A stretch of 8,067 nt of DNA from Actinomycetota bacterium (GTDB taxonomy: Bacteria > Actinomycetota > Actinomycetes > Propionibacteriales > Nocardioidaceae): positions 1 to 8,067 of the forward strand of contig WLIH01000098.1 of assembly GCA_009702305.1 (NCBI GenBank), written 5' to 3'. A program made the position numbers and the translations under genes. Shown here in pieces: positions 1 through 5,116 of this stretch. The notes under the pieces are model-generated. The model saw only the letters and a program-made list of their open reading frames with translations. It did not search any database and had not been told where the DNA came from. The stretch's first letter is position 1. Each line of letters opens with the position of its first letter.

Positions 1-166
1 CGGCCGCCGAGAGCTCGTCCAGCTCGGCGACGGGCAGCACCCGCTCGGCGTCGCGGCGCGCCGCGCCGCTCGCGAACGACGCCGCCAGGCGCTCGGCGCT
101 CGCCACGGCCTGGTCGGCGGTGAGCACCGGGACGACGGTCCGGGGCTCGTCGACGACGACGGCCAT
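1..166 (-). CDS. SfnB-family sulfur acquisition oxidoreductase (acyl-CoA dehydrogenase superfamily), 3'-truncated by window edge
   Basis: Only the first 55 codons are inside the window; the gene continues past the left edge. The visible N-terminus ends in a stretch (about residues 36-55) reading AARRDAERVLPVAELDELSA. This matches the pattern I know from SfnB-type sulfur acquisition oxidoreductases, where an R-D-x-E-R-x-LP-x-x-ELD-x-L-S segment leads into the N-terminal helical domain of the acyl-CoA dehydrogenase fold. Members are flavoenzymes of the DszC-like group linked to growth on organosulfur compounds; the exact substrate is not settled. The ATG overlaps the sfnG stop codon (TGATG), so the two genes are almost certainly one transcript with coupled translation. 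That context supports the assignment. The flavin and active-site regions lie outside the window, so function cannot be checked here. A generic acyl-CoA dehydrogenase remains possible. Confidence 0.72.
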   Translation of the reverse strand, partial: MAVVVDEPRTVVPVLTADQAVASAERLAASFASGAARRDAERVLPVAELDELSAA

Positions 167-1272
167 CAGACGCGCTCCAACTCCAGCGCCTCGAGCTCGC
201 GCACGATCGGCAGCACCTCGCGGCCGAAGTACTCGACCTCCTCCTGGAAGTGCAGGAAGCCGAGCAGCATCAGGTCCGCGCCGACCGCCTTGTACTCGAG
301 GATCCGTCGGGCGATCTGCTCGGGCGTGCCGACCAGACCGGTGCGGAAGCCGTCGTTGTACTGCACCAGGTCCTTGAACTCGGAGTCCTGCCACATGCCC
401 TTCTTGTCGCCGGTCGACCGGCCCGCCTGGGTCACCGCGGAGCCGAAGCCCTCGACGGCCTCGACGTCGGCCTTCGCGATGATCTCGTCGAGCACGGCGT
501 ACGCCTCGGCGTCGGTGTCGCGGGCGACCATGAAGCCGTTGACGCCGAACTTCACGCTGCGACCGTGGACCGTCGCGACGTCCCTGACGTCCTGCACCTG
601 CTCGGCGATGCCGTCGGGGGTGTTGCCGTTCATGAAGTACCAGTCGGCGACGCGACCGCCCATGCCGCGCGCATCCGTGGAGTTGCCACCCATGAAGATC
701 TCCGGGTGGGCGCGCCCCTCGACCTCGACGGGCTTGGGCTTGAGGTCGAAGTCGTGCAGCCGGTAGAAGTCGCCGTTGAGCTCGGCGTGGTCGTTGGTCC
801 AGATCTCGCGCAGGTAGCGGATGAACTCCTCGCTGCGGCGGTAGCGCTCGCCGTGCTCGAGCCACGGCTCGCCGAGCTTGGTGAACTCGTCCTTGAACCA
901 GCCGCTCACGACGTTCACGCAGAAGCGGCCACCGGTGTACTGGTCCGAGCTGGCGACGAGCTTGGCGAGCACCCCGGGCTGCCACAGACCCGGGTGGACG
1001 GCCGCGATCACCTTGAGCCGCTGGGTCGCCAGCGCGATCGCCAGGCTGATCGACGTCGACTCGTGCTGGTAGGCCGCGCCGTAGCCCGCCATGTAGCGGA
1101 CCTGGCTCAGGGCGTAGTCGAAGCCGTTGACCTCGGCGAGCTGGGCGAGCTTGACGTTGTACTCGAGGCTCCAGTCGGTGCGCTGCTCGATCTTGCTGAC
1201 CACCAGGCCCCCGCTGACATTGGGGACCCAGTAGGCGAACTTCAGGGGCTCGCGGGGCTCGGGGCTGCTCAT
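166..1272 (-). CDS. sfnG: Dimethylsulfone monooxygenase SfnG (FMNH2-dependent, luciferase-like)
   Basis: This 368-residue protein is a bacterial luciferase-like flavin monooxygenase. Known SfnG uses FMNH2 from a partner reductase and O2 to cleave dimethylsulfone into methanesulfinate and formaldehyde in the cytoplasm, releasing sulfur for biosynthesis. The sequence follows SfnG closely: KFAYWVPNVSGGLVVSKIEQ at 11-30, RLKVIAAVHPGLWQP at 85-99, TGGRFCVNVVSGWFKDEF at 113-130, EHGERYRRSEEF at 139-150, EIFMGGNS at 191-198, DWYFMNGN at 210-217, and near the C-terminus LVQYNDGFRTGLVGTP and LGFLHFQEEVEYFGR. Length is normal for the family. The ATG has a good ribosome site (AAGGAG, 7-nt spacing). It lies 265 bp downstream of the second DszC-like gene and overlaps the SfnB-like start by one base. 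The upstream 24-nt motif shared with the other operon suggests sulfur-responsive control. Related alkanesulfonate monooxygenases (SsuD/MsuD) are the alternative, but the N-terminal signature favours SfnG. Confidence 0.93.
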   Translation of the reverse strand: MSSPEPREPLKFAYWVPNVSGGLVVSKIEQRTDWSLEYNVKLAQLAEVNGFDYALSQVRYMAGYGAAYQHESTSISLAIALATQRLKVIAAVHPGLWQPGVLAKLVASSDQYTGGRFCVNVVSGWFKDEFTKLGEPWLEHGERYRRSEEFIRYLREIWTNDHAELNGDFYRLHDFDLKPKPVEVEGRAHPEIFMGGNSTDARGMGGRVADWYFMNGNTPDGIAEQVQDVRDVATVHGRSVKFGVNGFMVARDTDAEAYAVLDEIIAKADVEAVEGFGSAVTQAGRSTGDKKGMWQDSEFKDLVQYNDGFRTGLVGTPEQIARRILEYKAVGADLMLLGFLHFQEEVEYFGREVLPIVRELEALELERV

Positions 1273-1279
1273 GGATCGG

Positions 1280-1285
1280 CTCCTT
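1280..1285 (-). promoter_or_regulatory. Ribosome binding site of sfnG
   Basis: On the minus strand AAGGAG lies 7 nt before the ATG at 1272. It is the clearest Shine-Dalgarno sequence in the window. It fixes the sfnG start and indicates independent initiation rather than coupling to the gene 265 bp upstream. Confidence 0.8.
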
Positions 1286-1301
1286 CGTGCTTCATGAGGT
1301 A

Positions 1302-1325
1302 TGTCAATCAGATTGCTCTACTTAA
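1302..1325 (-). promoter_or_regulatory. Putative operator/promoter motif upstream of sfnG, shared with the DszC-like operon
   Basis: This AT-rich 24-nt stretch sits 29 nt before the sfnG start. Aligned without gaps it matches positions 4048-4071 at 17 of 24 bases; on the plus strand the blocks TGTC, ATCA, TT and ACTTAA fall at identical spacing. It contains the perfect dyad CAATC-A-GATTG (1306-1316). An activator or LysR-type binding site is plausible. I cannot assign a convincing -35/-10 pair here: TTGACA at 1307-1302 has no -10 at the right distance. Confidence 0.5.
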
Positions 1326-1368
1326 ATCCGAGATGCAAGGCGGGGCGCCTCATCACGCGCGCGTTTCC

Positions 1369-1407
1369 CTCGACGGGGTGATAGGCAGCACCTCTCACCC
1401 CGTCGAG
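1369..1407. repeat. Perfect 13-bp inverted repeat (hairpin), possible terminator
   Basis: CTCGACGGGGTGA at 1369-1381 is the exact reverse complement of TCACCCCGTCGAG at 1395-1407, with a 13-nt loop. It lies between the second DszC-like gene and sfnG, upstream of the sfnG motif. A GC-rich stem like this could end transcription coming from 1538. There is no T-run on either side, so it is not a classical intrinsic terminator. Confidence 0.7.
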
Positions 1408-1422
1408 ACCGACCGGTCGGTC
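1407..1422. promoter_or_regulatory. 16-bp perfect palindrome, TetR-operator-like
   Basis: GACCGACCGGTCGGTC is identical to its own reverse complement. Many TetR-family operators have an ACCGACCGGTCGGT-like core, so a repressor site is possible. It is 134 nt upstream of the sfnG start and no TetR gene is in the window. It also touches the hairpin at 1369-1407 and the repeat unit starting at 1427, so it may instead belong to the repeat structure. Confidence 0.35.
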
Positions 1423-1426
1423 ACCA

Positions 1427-1523
1427 GGTCTCGATACGGCGCTGGCGCGCCTACTCGACCAACGAAACTCGGCCCTCGTTGGTCGAGTGCCGCCGAGCGC
1501 CAGCGAGGCGGTGTATCGAGACC
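1427..1523. repeat. Large nested inverted repeat made of two opposed copies of a palindromic intergenic repeat unit
   Basis: The outer arms GGTCTCGATAC (1427-1437) and GTATCGAGACC (1513-1523) are perfect 11-bp complements. The inner arms ACTCGACCAACGA (1453-1465) and TCGTTGGTCGAGT (1476-1488) are perfect 13-bp complements around a 10-nt loop. The stretches between the arms differ in length but both carry CGCTGGCG/CGCCAGCG. The layout is two head-to-head copies of one unit of about 40-47 nt. I recall units of this kind (GGTCTCGATAC...CTCGACCA) scattered between genes in Nocardioides and relatives. It starts 14 nt past the stop codon at 1538, so on the minus transcript it would form a strong 3' hairpin able to stop transcription or protect the mRNA. 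Confidence 0.7.
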
Positions 1524-1537
1524 ACGACGGTCGCGCG

Positions 1538-2761
1538 TCAGGAGACCCGGTCGCGACGGGTGGCCCCGATCGCCCAGGCGTATGGCGGCGGGGTGCCGTT
1601 GACCTCGTGCTCGCCGACGACGCGCGCCTTGAGGATGCGCGGGTTGTGCGACGACACCGTGCGGGCGTTGCGCCAGTGCCGGTCCAGCCCCCTGAGCCGC
1701 GACGTCGCCGAGGCGCCCAGGGTGTCGAAGAGGTCGCTGGTGGCCTGCAGGACCAACGACGTCACCACGACCTGCGCCTGCGAGGCCTCGATCTCGGCGG
1801 CCTCGTTGGCGCGCGCCACGGCGTCGCTGCCGGCCGTGGCCAGCTCCGCCACCCGCTCGATCGCCTGGGCGACCTGCAGGGTCGCCGACCGGGCGACGTA
1901 CGCCGCTGACGAGATCTCCCCGATCCGCGACAGCACCTGGGGGTCGTCGCGCACCCGTGCGGCGTTGGCGTGGGAGTAGTTGCGCTCGCGCACCCGCACC
2001 GCCGCGACGACCTCGCGCAGGGCCGACTGCGCGATCCCGCTCAGCGTGGCCAGCAGGTTGAGCTGGTAGACGGCCGTCTGGTGCGGGAAGCGGTCCTCGA
2101 AGGCGAGCACGTGCTCGCTCGGGACGAGCACCCCCTCGAACGACGTCGTGCCGCTGCCGGTGCCGCGCTGACCGAAGCCGTCCCAGTCGTCGACGACGCT
2201 GACCCCGGCCGCCCGGGTGTCGACGATCGCGATGACGAAGTCGTCGACACCCTCCTCCGGGCGGTGGGGTCGCTCCAGGCGCGCGTAGACGTCTGCCCAC
2301 TCGGCGAAGATCGAACCGGTCGTGTAGTACTTCGTGCCGTCGAGGCGGTAGCCCTGGTCGCCGGGCAGCGCGGTCAGGACGGTGCGCTGGCTGTCGATGG
2401 GCGTCGGCCCGACCTCCGACCAGGCGTTGCCCGCGATCTCGCCGGCCACGAAGCGCTCGAACCACACCCGCTGGTCGTGACCGCGCCGGTGGTGCCACAG
2501 GCGGTCCTCGGCGAGGGCGAAGTGGCCGCGGAAGGCCTGCGGGAGGTTGTTGTCCGCCGCCGCGAGCGCGATCCAGAGGTCGGCGAGCTCGGGCCAGGTC
2601 AGCCCGGCGCCGCCGTGCTCGACCGGCACGCGCAGGGCCCCGAAGCCCGCCCGCTTGAGCCAGTCGACCTGCTCGAAGGGCAGCTCGTGGTCGAGCTCGC
2701 GCTGCAGGGCGTCGGCTGCGATGGTGTCGAAGAGGGGCTGCCAGGTCTCCAGGTGCGTCAT
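1538..2761 (-). CDS. DszC/SfnC-like flavin-dependent monooxygenase (acyl-CoA dehydrogenase superfamily), second of tandem pair
   Basis: This 407-residue protein has acyl-CoA dehydrogenase fold signatures: a helical N-terminal domain with GALRVPVEHGGAGL (41-54), a flavin-binding middle part with LDGTKYYTTGS (140-150) and DDWDGFGQRGTGSGTTSFEGV, and a C-terminal helical domain ending HWRNARTVSSHNP (363-374). The C-terminal RNxRTxxxHxP pattern is that of DszC-type enzymes, which oxygenate sulfur compounds with reduced flavin rather than dehydrogenate acyl-CoA. Compared with DszC as I recall it, His391 is kept (H372), but His92, Tyr96, Ser163 and His388 become Q75, G79, T148 and V369, so the substrate probably differs. 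I chose ATG 2761 because GAGGGG lies 7 nt upstream; GTG 2776, overlapping the preceding stop as GTGA, would add five residues. The substrate is unknown; from context it is a small sulfone, sulfoxide or sulfinate. Confidence 0.8.
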   Translation of the reverse strand: MTHLETWQPLFDTIAADALQRELDHELPFEQVDWLKRAGFGALRVPVEHGGAGLTWPELADLWIALAAADNNLPQAFRGHFALAEDRLWHHRRGHDQRVWFERFVAGEIAGNAWSEVGPTPIDSQRTVLTALPGDQGYRLDGTKYYTTGSIFAEWADVYARLERPHRPEEGVDDFVIAIVDTRAAGVSVVDDWDGFGQRGTGSGTTSFEGVLVPSEHVLAFEDRFPHQTAVYQLNLLATLSGIAQSALREVVAAVRVRERNYSHANAARVRDDPQVLSRIGEISSAAYVARSATLQVAQAIERVAELATAGSDAVARANEAAEIEASQAQVVVTSLVLQATSDLFDTLGASATSRLRGLDRHWRNARTVSSHNPRILKARVVGEHEVNGTPPPYAWAIGATRRDRVS

Positions 2762-2768
2762 CTCGGCG

Positions 2769-2774
2769 CCCCTC
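2769..2774 (-). promoter_or_regulatory. Ribosome binding site of second DszC-like gene, overlapping the previous stop
   Basis: Minus-strand GAGGGG, 7 nt before ATG 2761, overlaps the stop codon of the upstream gene (2775-2773). This favours the ATG over the GTG at 2776 and indicates translational coupling of the two monooxygenase genes. Confidence 0.6.
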
Positions 2775-4017
2775 ACGTGTACCAGGTCGGCTCGGGCACC
2801 TCGCCGAGCAGCGCGTAGCGCCCGACTTCCGCCCGCTTGTGGGCGACCGGGTCGTGCAGGCTGTGCGTGCGGATGTTGCGCCAGAAGATGTCGAGGCCGA
2901 CGTCGTTGGCCGTCGCCCGGGCGCCGGTCACCTCGAAGACCTTCGTGCCGATCTCGAGCCCGACGTCGATCGCGACCTGCTTGGCGGCGGCGATCACGAC
3001 CGCCGCCTCACCACGCTCCTGCGCGGTGACGGTGTCGGCGTGCGCGTTGATCTGCTCGATCAGCCCGGCCGCCCGCTCGGCCAGCGCCTCGGCCGCCCAG
3101 AGGCGCGAGCGCAGGTCGCCGTACGTCTCGAGGACGTAGAACTCCTCGCTCCCGCGGGTCTTGAGGTCCGGCGTGTAGGGCCAGGCCCGAGTGCGGTCGC
3201 GGGTGTACGTCGCCGCGGTCGCGAGCGCGCCCTCGGCGATGCCGAGGTAGAGGTTGGCGAAGATCAGCTGGATGAGCGGCACGTTGAGGGTGTTGTAGAC
3301 GCGCGGCTGGAACTCCTTGCCGACGTAGCCGGCCGCCGACTCCCACGGCACCCGCACACCGTCGATGACGACGCCACCGCTCTCGGTGAGGCGCTGGCCC
3401 AGCGAGTCCCAGTCGCCGAGGAACCTGATGGCGGGCTGGTCGGTGGGCACGATCGCGAAGACGTGCTTGTCGGTGCCCTCGATGACTCCCTCGAGCACGG
3501 TCACGTCGGAGACGCGACCTCCGGTCGAGAACGACTTCTGACCCCGGAAGACGAGCTCGTCGCCCTCGTCGGCGACCTGGAGGTCGGAGTCGCGCGGGTT
3601 GACCGCACCGCCGTAGAACCACCGCTGCTCGGTGGCCGCCTGCTCGACCGCGGCGATCTGGGCCGGCGTGCCGACCAGGCGCGCCGCCCAGGCCCACAGG
3701 TAGTGGTAGCCGAGCAGCTGGCCGATCGAGCCGTCGCCGGCCGACACCGCGCGGACCACCCGCAGCGCCGTCGTCCAGTCCTGGCCGCCGCCCCCGTGGC
3801 CGACGGGACCCAGGAGGGTGACCAGCCCCGAGGCCTTGAGCAGCTGCACCTCGGCGTACGGCGTGGCGTTGGCCCGGTCGCGCTGCACGGCGTCGACGGC
3901 GAGCTGGGTGGCGACACTGCGGGCTCGCTCGACCCAGGCCTCGGGGGTGCGGGGCGTGCTCTGCCAGCTGGCGGCGGTGGCGGGCGACGGGGTCGCCGGG
4001 TGGTCCTGGACGGTCAT
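2773..4017 (-). CDS. DszC-like flavin-dependent monooxygenase (acyl-CoA dehydrogenase superfamily), first of tandem pair
   Basis: This 414-residue protein resembles dibenzothiophene monooxygenase DszC over its whole length: ERARSVATQLAVDAVQRDRA near residues 30-49, SAGDGSIGQLLGYH (92-105), FRGQKSFSTGG (157-167), LIQLIFANLYLGIAEGAL in the middle, and the C-terminal FWRNIRTHSLHDP (378-390) typical of DszC. Such enzymes take reduced FMN/FAD from a reductase and add oxygen to sulfur. Relative to my recollection of Rhodococcus DszC, Tyr96, Phe161, His388 and His391 are kept (Y104, F163, H385, H388), but His92, Asn129 and Ser163 are replaced by Q100, G137 and T165. Dibenzothiophene is therefore an unlikely substrate. 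With sfnG nearby, a role like SfnC or MsuC (methanesulfinate oxidation) is plausible. It is the first gene of the minus-strand operon and divergent from the LysR gene. The ATG has only a weak upstream GGA. Confidence 0.85.
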   Translation of the reverse strand: MTVQDHPATPSPATAASWQSTPRTPEAWVERARSVATQLAVDAVQRDRANATPYAEVQLLKASGLVTLLGPVGHGGGGQDWTTALRVVRAVSAGDGSIGQLLGYHYLWAWAARLVGTPAQIAAVEQAATEQRWFYGGAVNPRDSDLQVADEGDELVFRGQKSFSTGGRVSDVTVLEGVIEGTDKHVFAIVPTDQPAIRFLGDWDSLGQRLTESGGVVIDGVRVPWESAAGYVGKEFQPRVYNTLNVPLIQLIFANLYLGIAEGALATAATYTRDRTRAWPYTPDLKTRGSEEFYVLETYGDLRSRLWAAEALAERAAGLIEQINAHADTVTAQERGEAAVVIAAAKQVAIDVGLEIGTKVFEVTGARATANDVGLDIFWRNIRTHSLHDPVAHKRAEVGRYALLGEVPEPTWYT

Positions 4018-4046
4018 GAGGTGTCCGATCTGTGGGCGTGGTGGCT

Positions 4047-4074
4047 TTGTCTATCAAGTTAGTTGACTTAAGAT
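4047..4074 (+). promoter_or_regulatory. Candidate promoter of the LysR-type regulator gene
   Basis: TTGTCT (4047-4052) and TAAGAT (4069-4074) are separated by 16 nt, each matching four of six sigma-70-type consensus bases. Transcription would start near 4081 and give a leader of about 90 nt before TTG 4173. It overlaps the putative LysR site, consistent with autorepression. Confidence 0.35.
4048..4071 (-). promoter_or_regulatory. Putative operator/promoter motif between the LysR gene and the DszC-like operon
   Basis: This AT-rich 24-nt block lies 30 nt before the start at 4017 and matches 1302-1325 at 17 of 24 bases. It includes TCAA-N5-TTGA (4054-4066), a dyad of the T-N11-A type expected for LysR-family sites. 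It also overlaps the candidate plus-strand promoter of the regulator. A site here could activate the monooxygenase operon and autoregulate the LysR gene, as is common for divergent LysR loci. Confidence 0.55.
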
Positions 4075-4172
4075 CGTGGACAAGGACCTGGACGACAGGT
4101 TCTTCCGGCAGCGGTGACAGGCCAGGCCTGGTGCCACGCAGGATCCGCACCACTCCCGAGACAGGCACGCCG

Positions 4173-5093
4173 TTGCGCATCGAACAGCTCGAGTACATCG
4201 CCGCGGTCACCCAGCACGGCTCCCTGCGCCGCGCCAGCGACAAGCTCCACATCTCCCAGCCCGCGCTCAGCGAGGCGGTCAGCAAGCTCGAGCGGGAGCT
4301 GGGCGTCACCCTGCTCGACCGGCGGCGCTCGGGAGCCCGGATCAGCCGCCAGGGCCGCGACCTGCAGCAGCACATGGTGGAGGTGCTCGAGGCCGTGCAC
4401 CGCCTGCGCACCGCCGCCGGCGACCAGAGCGCGACGACCCGCCTGATCCGGGTCGGGACGGTCAATGCCGCGACCTCGACGCTGCTGGTCCCGGCGGTCC
4501 GCGACTTCCAGGAGGCCCACGTCGGCACCACCGTCGAGGTCGTCACCGCCCAGCAGGCCGAGATCCAGCAGGGCCTCGTCGAGGGGTCGATGGACCTCGG
4601 CCTGGTCAACGAGCTGGCCGGCGACGACCCGCCGGTCGATCTGCTCGGCACCGACCTCCTGCACGGCCGACCGGTCGTCGTGCTGCCCGCCGGCCACCCC
4701 CTAACGGCGAAGGACGAGGTCACCATCGACGAGCTGCGGGCCGAGAAGTTCGTCGCGATGCGCGCCGGCTACCTGATGCACCGCTTCGCCCACCGGCTCT
4801 TCGGCAGCGACATGCCGGCCACCTGCCACAGCACCGACGGCGCCGAGATGGGCAAGGTCATGGTGGCCGAGGGCCTCGGCGTGACGGTGCTGCCCGACTA
4901 CAGCGTCGTCGGCGACCCGATGGAGCGCGCCGGCCTGATCACCTGCCGTCCGATCGCCGGCGACCGGACCGTCGTGACGCTGGTGCTGCGCCACCGCCGC
5001 CTGGACCACGTGCCCTCGCAGGTGCGCGACCTGATGACCGGCCTCACCGCCCAGGCCGCTCGCCAACGGGAGGGCCTGACCGGAACCAGGTAG
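4173..5093 (+). CDS. LysR-type transcriptional regulator, probable regulator of the divergent sulfur locus
   Basis: This 306-residue LysR-family DNA-binding regulator has an N-terminal winged helix-turn-helix (1-62; SLRRASDKLHISQPALSEAV at 17-36, then SKLERELGVTLLDRR). A linker helix and a two-lobed LysR substrate-binding domain follow (about 88-290; IRVGTV at its start, MDLGLV, VVVLPAGHPL, GLGVTVLPDY). I chose TTG 4173 because it places RIEQLEYIAAV at the start, as usual in the family; its ribosome site is weak. GTG 4131 in frame would add 14 residues without homology. The gene is divergent from the DszC-like operon across 155 bp, the classical LysR target arrangement, so it probably controls that operon with a sulfur-status ligand. 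The ligand cannot be read from the sequence. Pseudomonas sfn genes use the sigma-54 activator SfnR, a different family. Confidence 0.88.
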   Translation: MRIEQLEYIAAVTQHGSLRRASDKLHISQPALSEAVSKLERELGVTLLDRRRSGARISRQGRDLQQHMVEVLEAVHRLRTAAGDQSATTRLIRVGTVNAATSTLLVPAVRDFQEAHVGTTVEVVTAQQAEIQQGLVEGSMDLGLVNELAGDDPPVDLLGTDLLHGRPVVVLPAGHPLTAKDEVTIDELRAEKFVAMRAGYLMHRFAHRLFGSDMPATCHSTDGAEMGKVMVAEGLGVTVLPDYSVVGDPMERAGLITCRPIAGDRTVVTLVLRHRRLDHVPSQVRDLMTGLTAQAARQREGLTGTR

Positions 5094-5116
5094 GGGCACC
5101 CGGCGTCAGAGCGGCC

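Noticed and set aside
1302..1307. TTGACA on the minus strand as a sigma-70 -35 box for sfnG
   Set aside because: The matching -10 position falls on the ribosome binding site, so a transcript starting there could not carry a usable leader.
1369..1523. CRISPR array or integration site in the palindromic gap
   Set aside because: There are only inverted copies, no regularly spaced direct repeats, and no cas gene, tRNA or integrase nearby.
250..1602. 450-codon plus-strand open frame antisense to sfnG
   Set aside because: It lies opposite a clear SfnG gene, its translation is repetitive (rich in V, L, A, D, E, G) and fits no family. It is a GC-rich shadow frame.
2773..4017. Annotation as an acyl-CoA dehydrogenase of fatty-acid oxidation
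   Set aside because: The C-terminal RTHSLHDP signature and the sfnG/SfnB context fit DszC-type oxygenases, and no other fatty-acid degradation gene is present.
2839..4062. 407-codon plus-strand open frame antisense to the first DszC-like gene
   Set aside because: It mirrors a well-supported gene on the other strand and has arginine- and valine-rich composition without motifs.
3008..4726. 572-codon minus-strand open frame crossing the LysR gene and the DszC-like gene
   Set aside because: It spans a divergent promoter region and two real genes in other frames; its C-terminal half is arginine/proline-rich shadow sequence.
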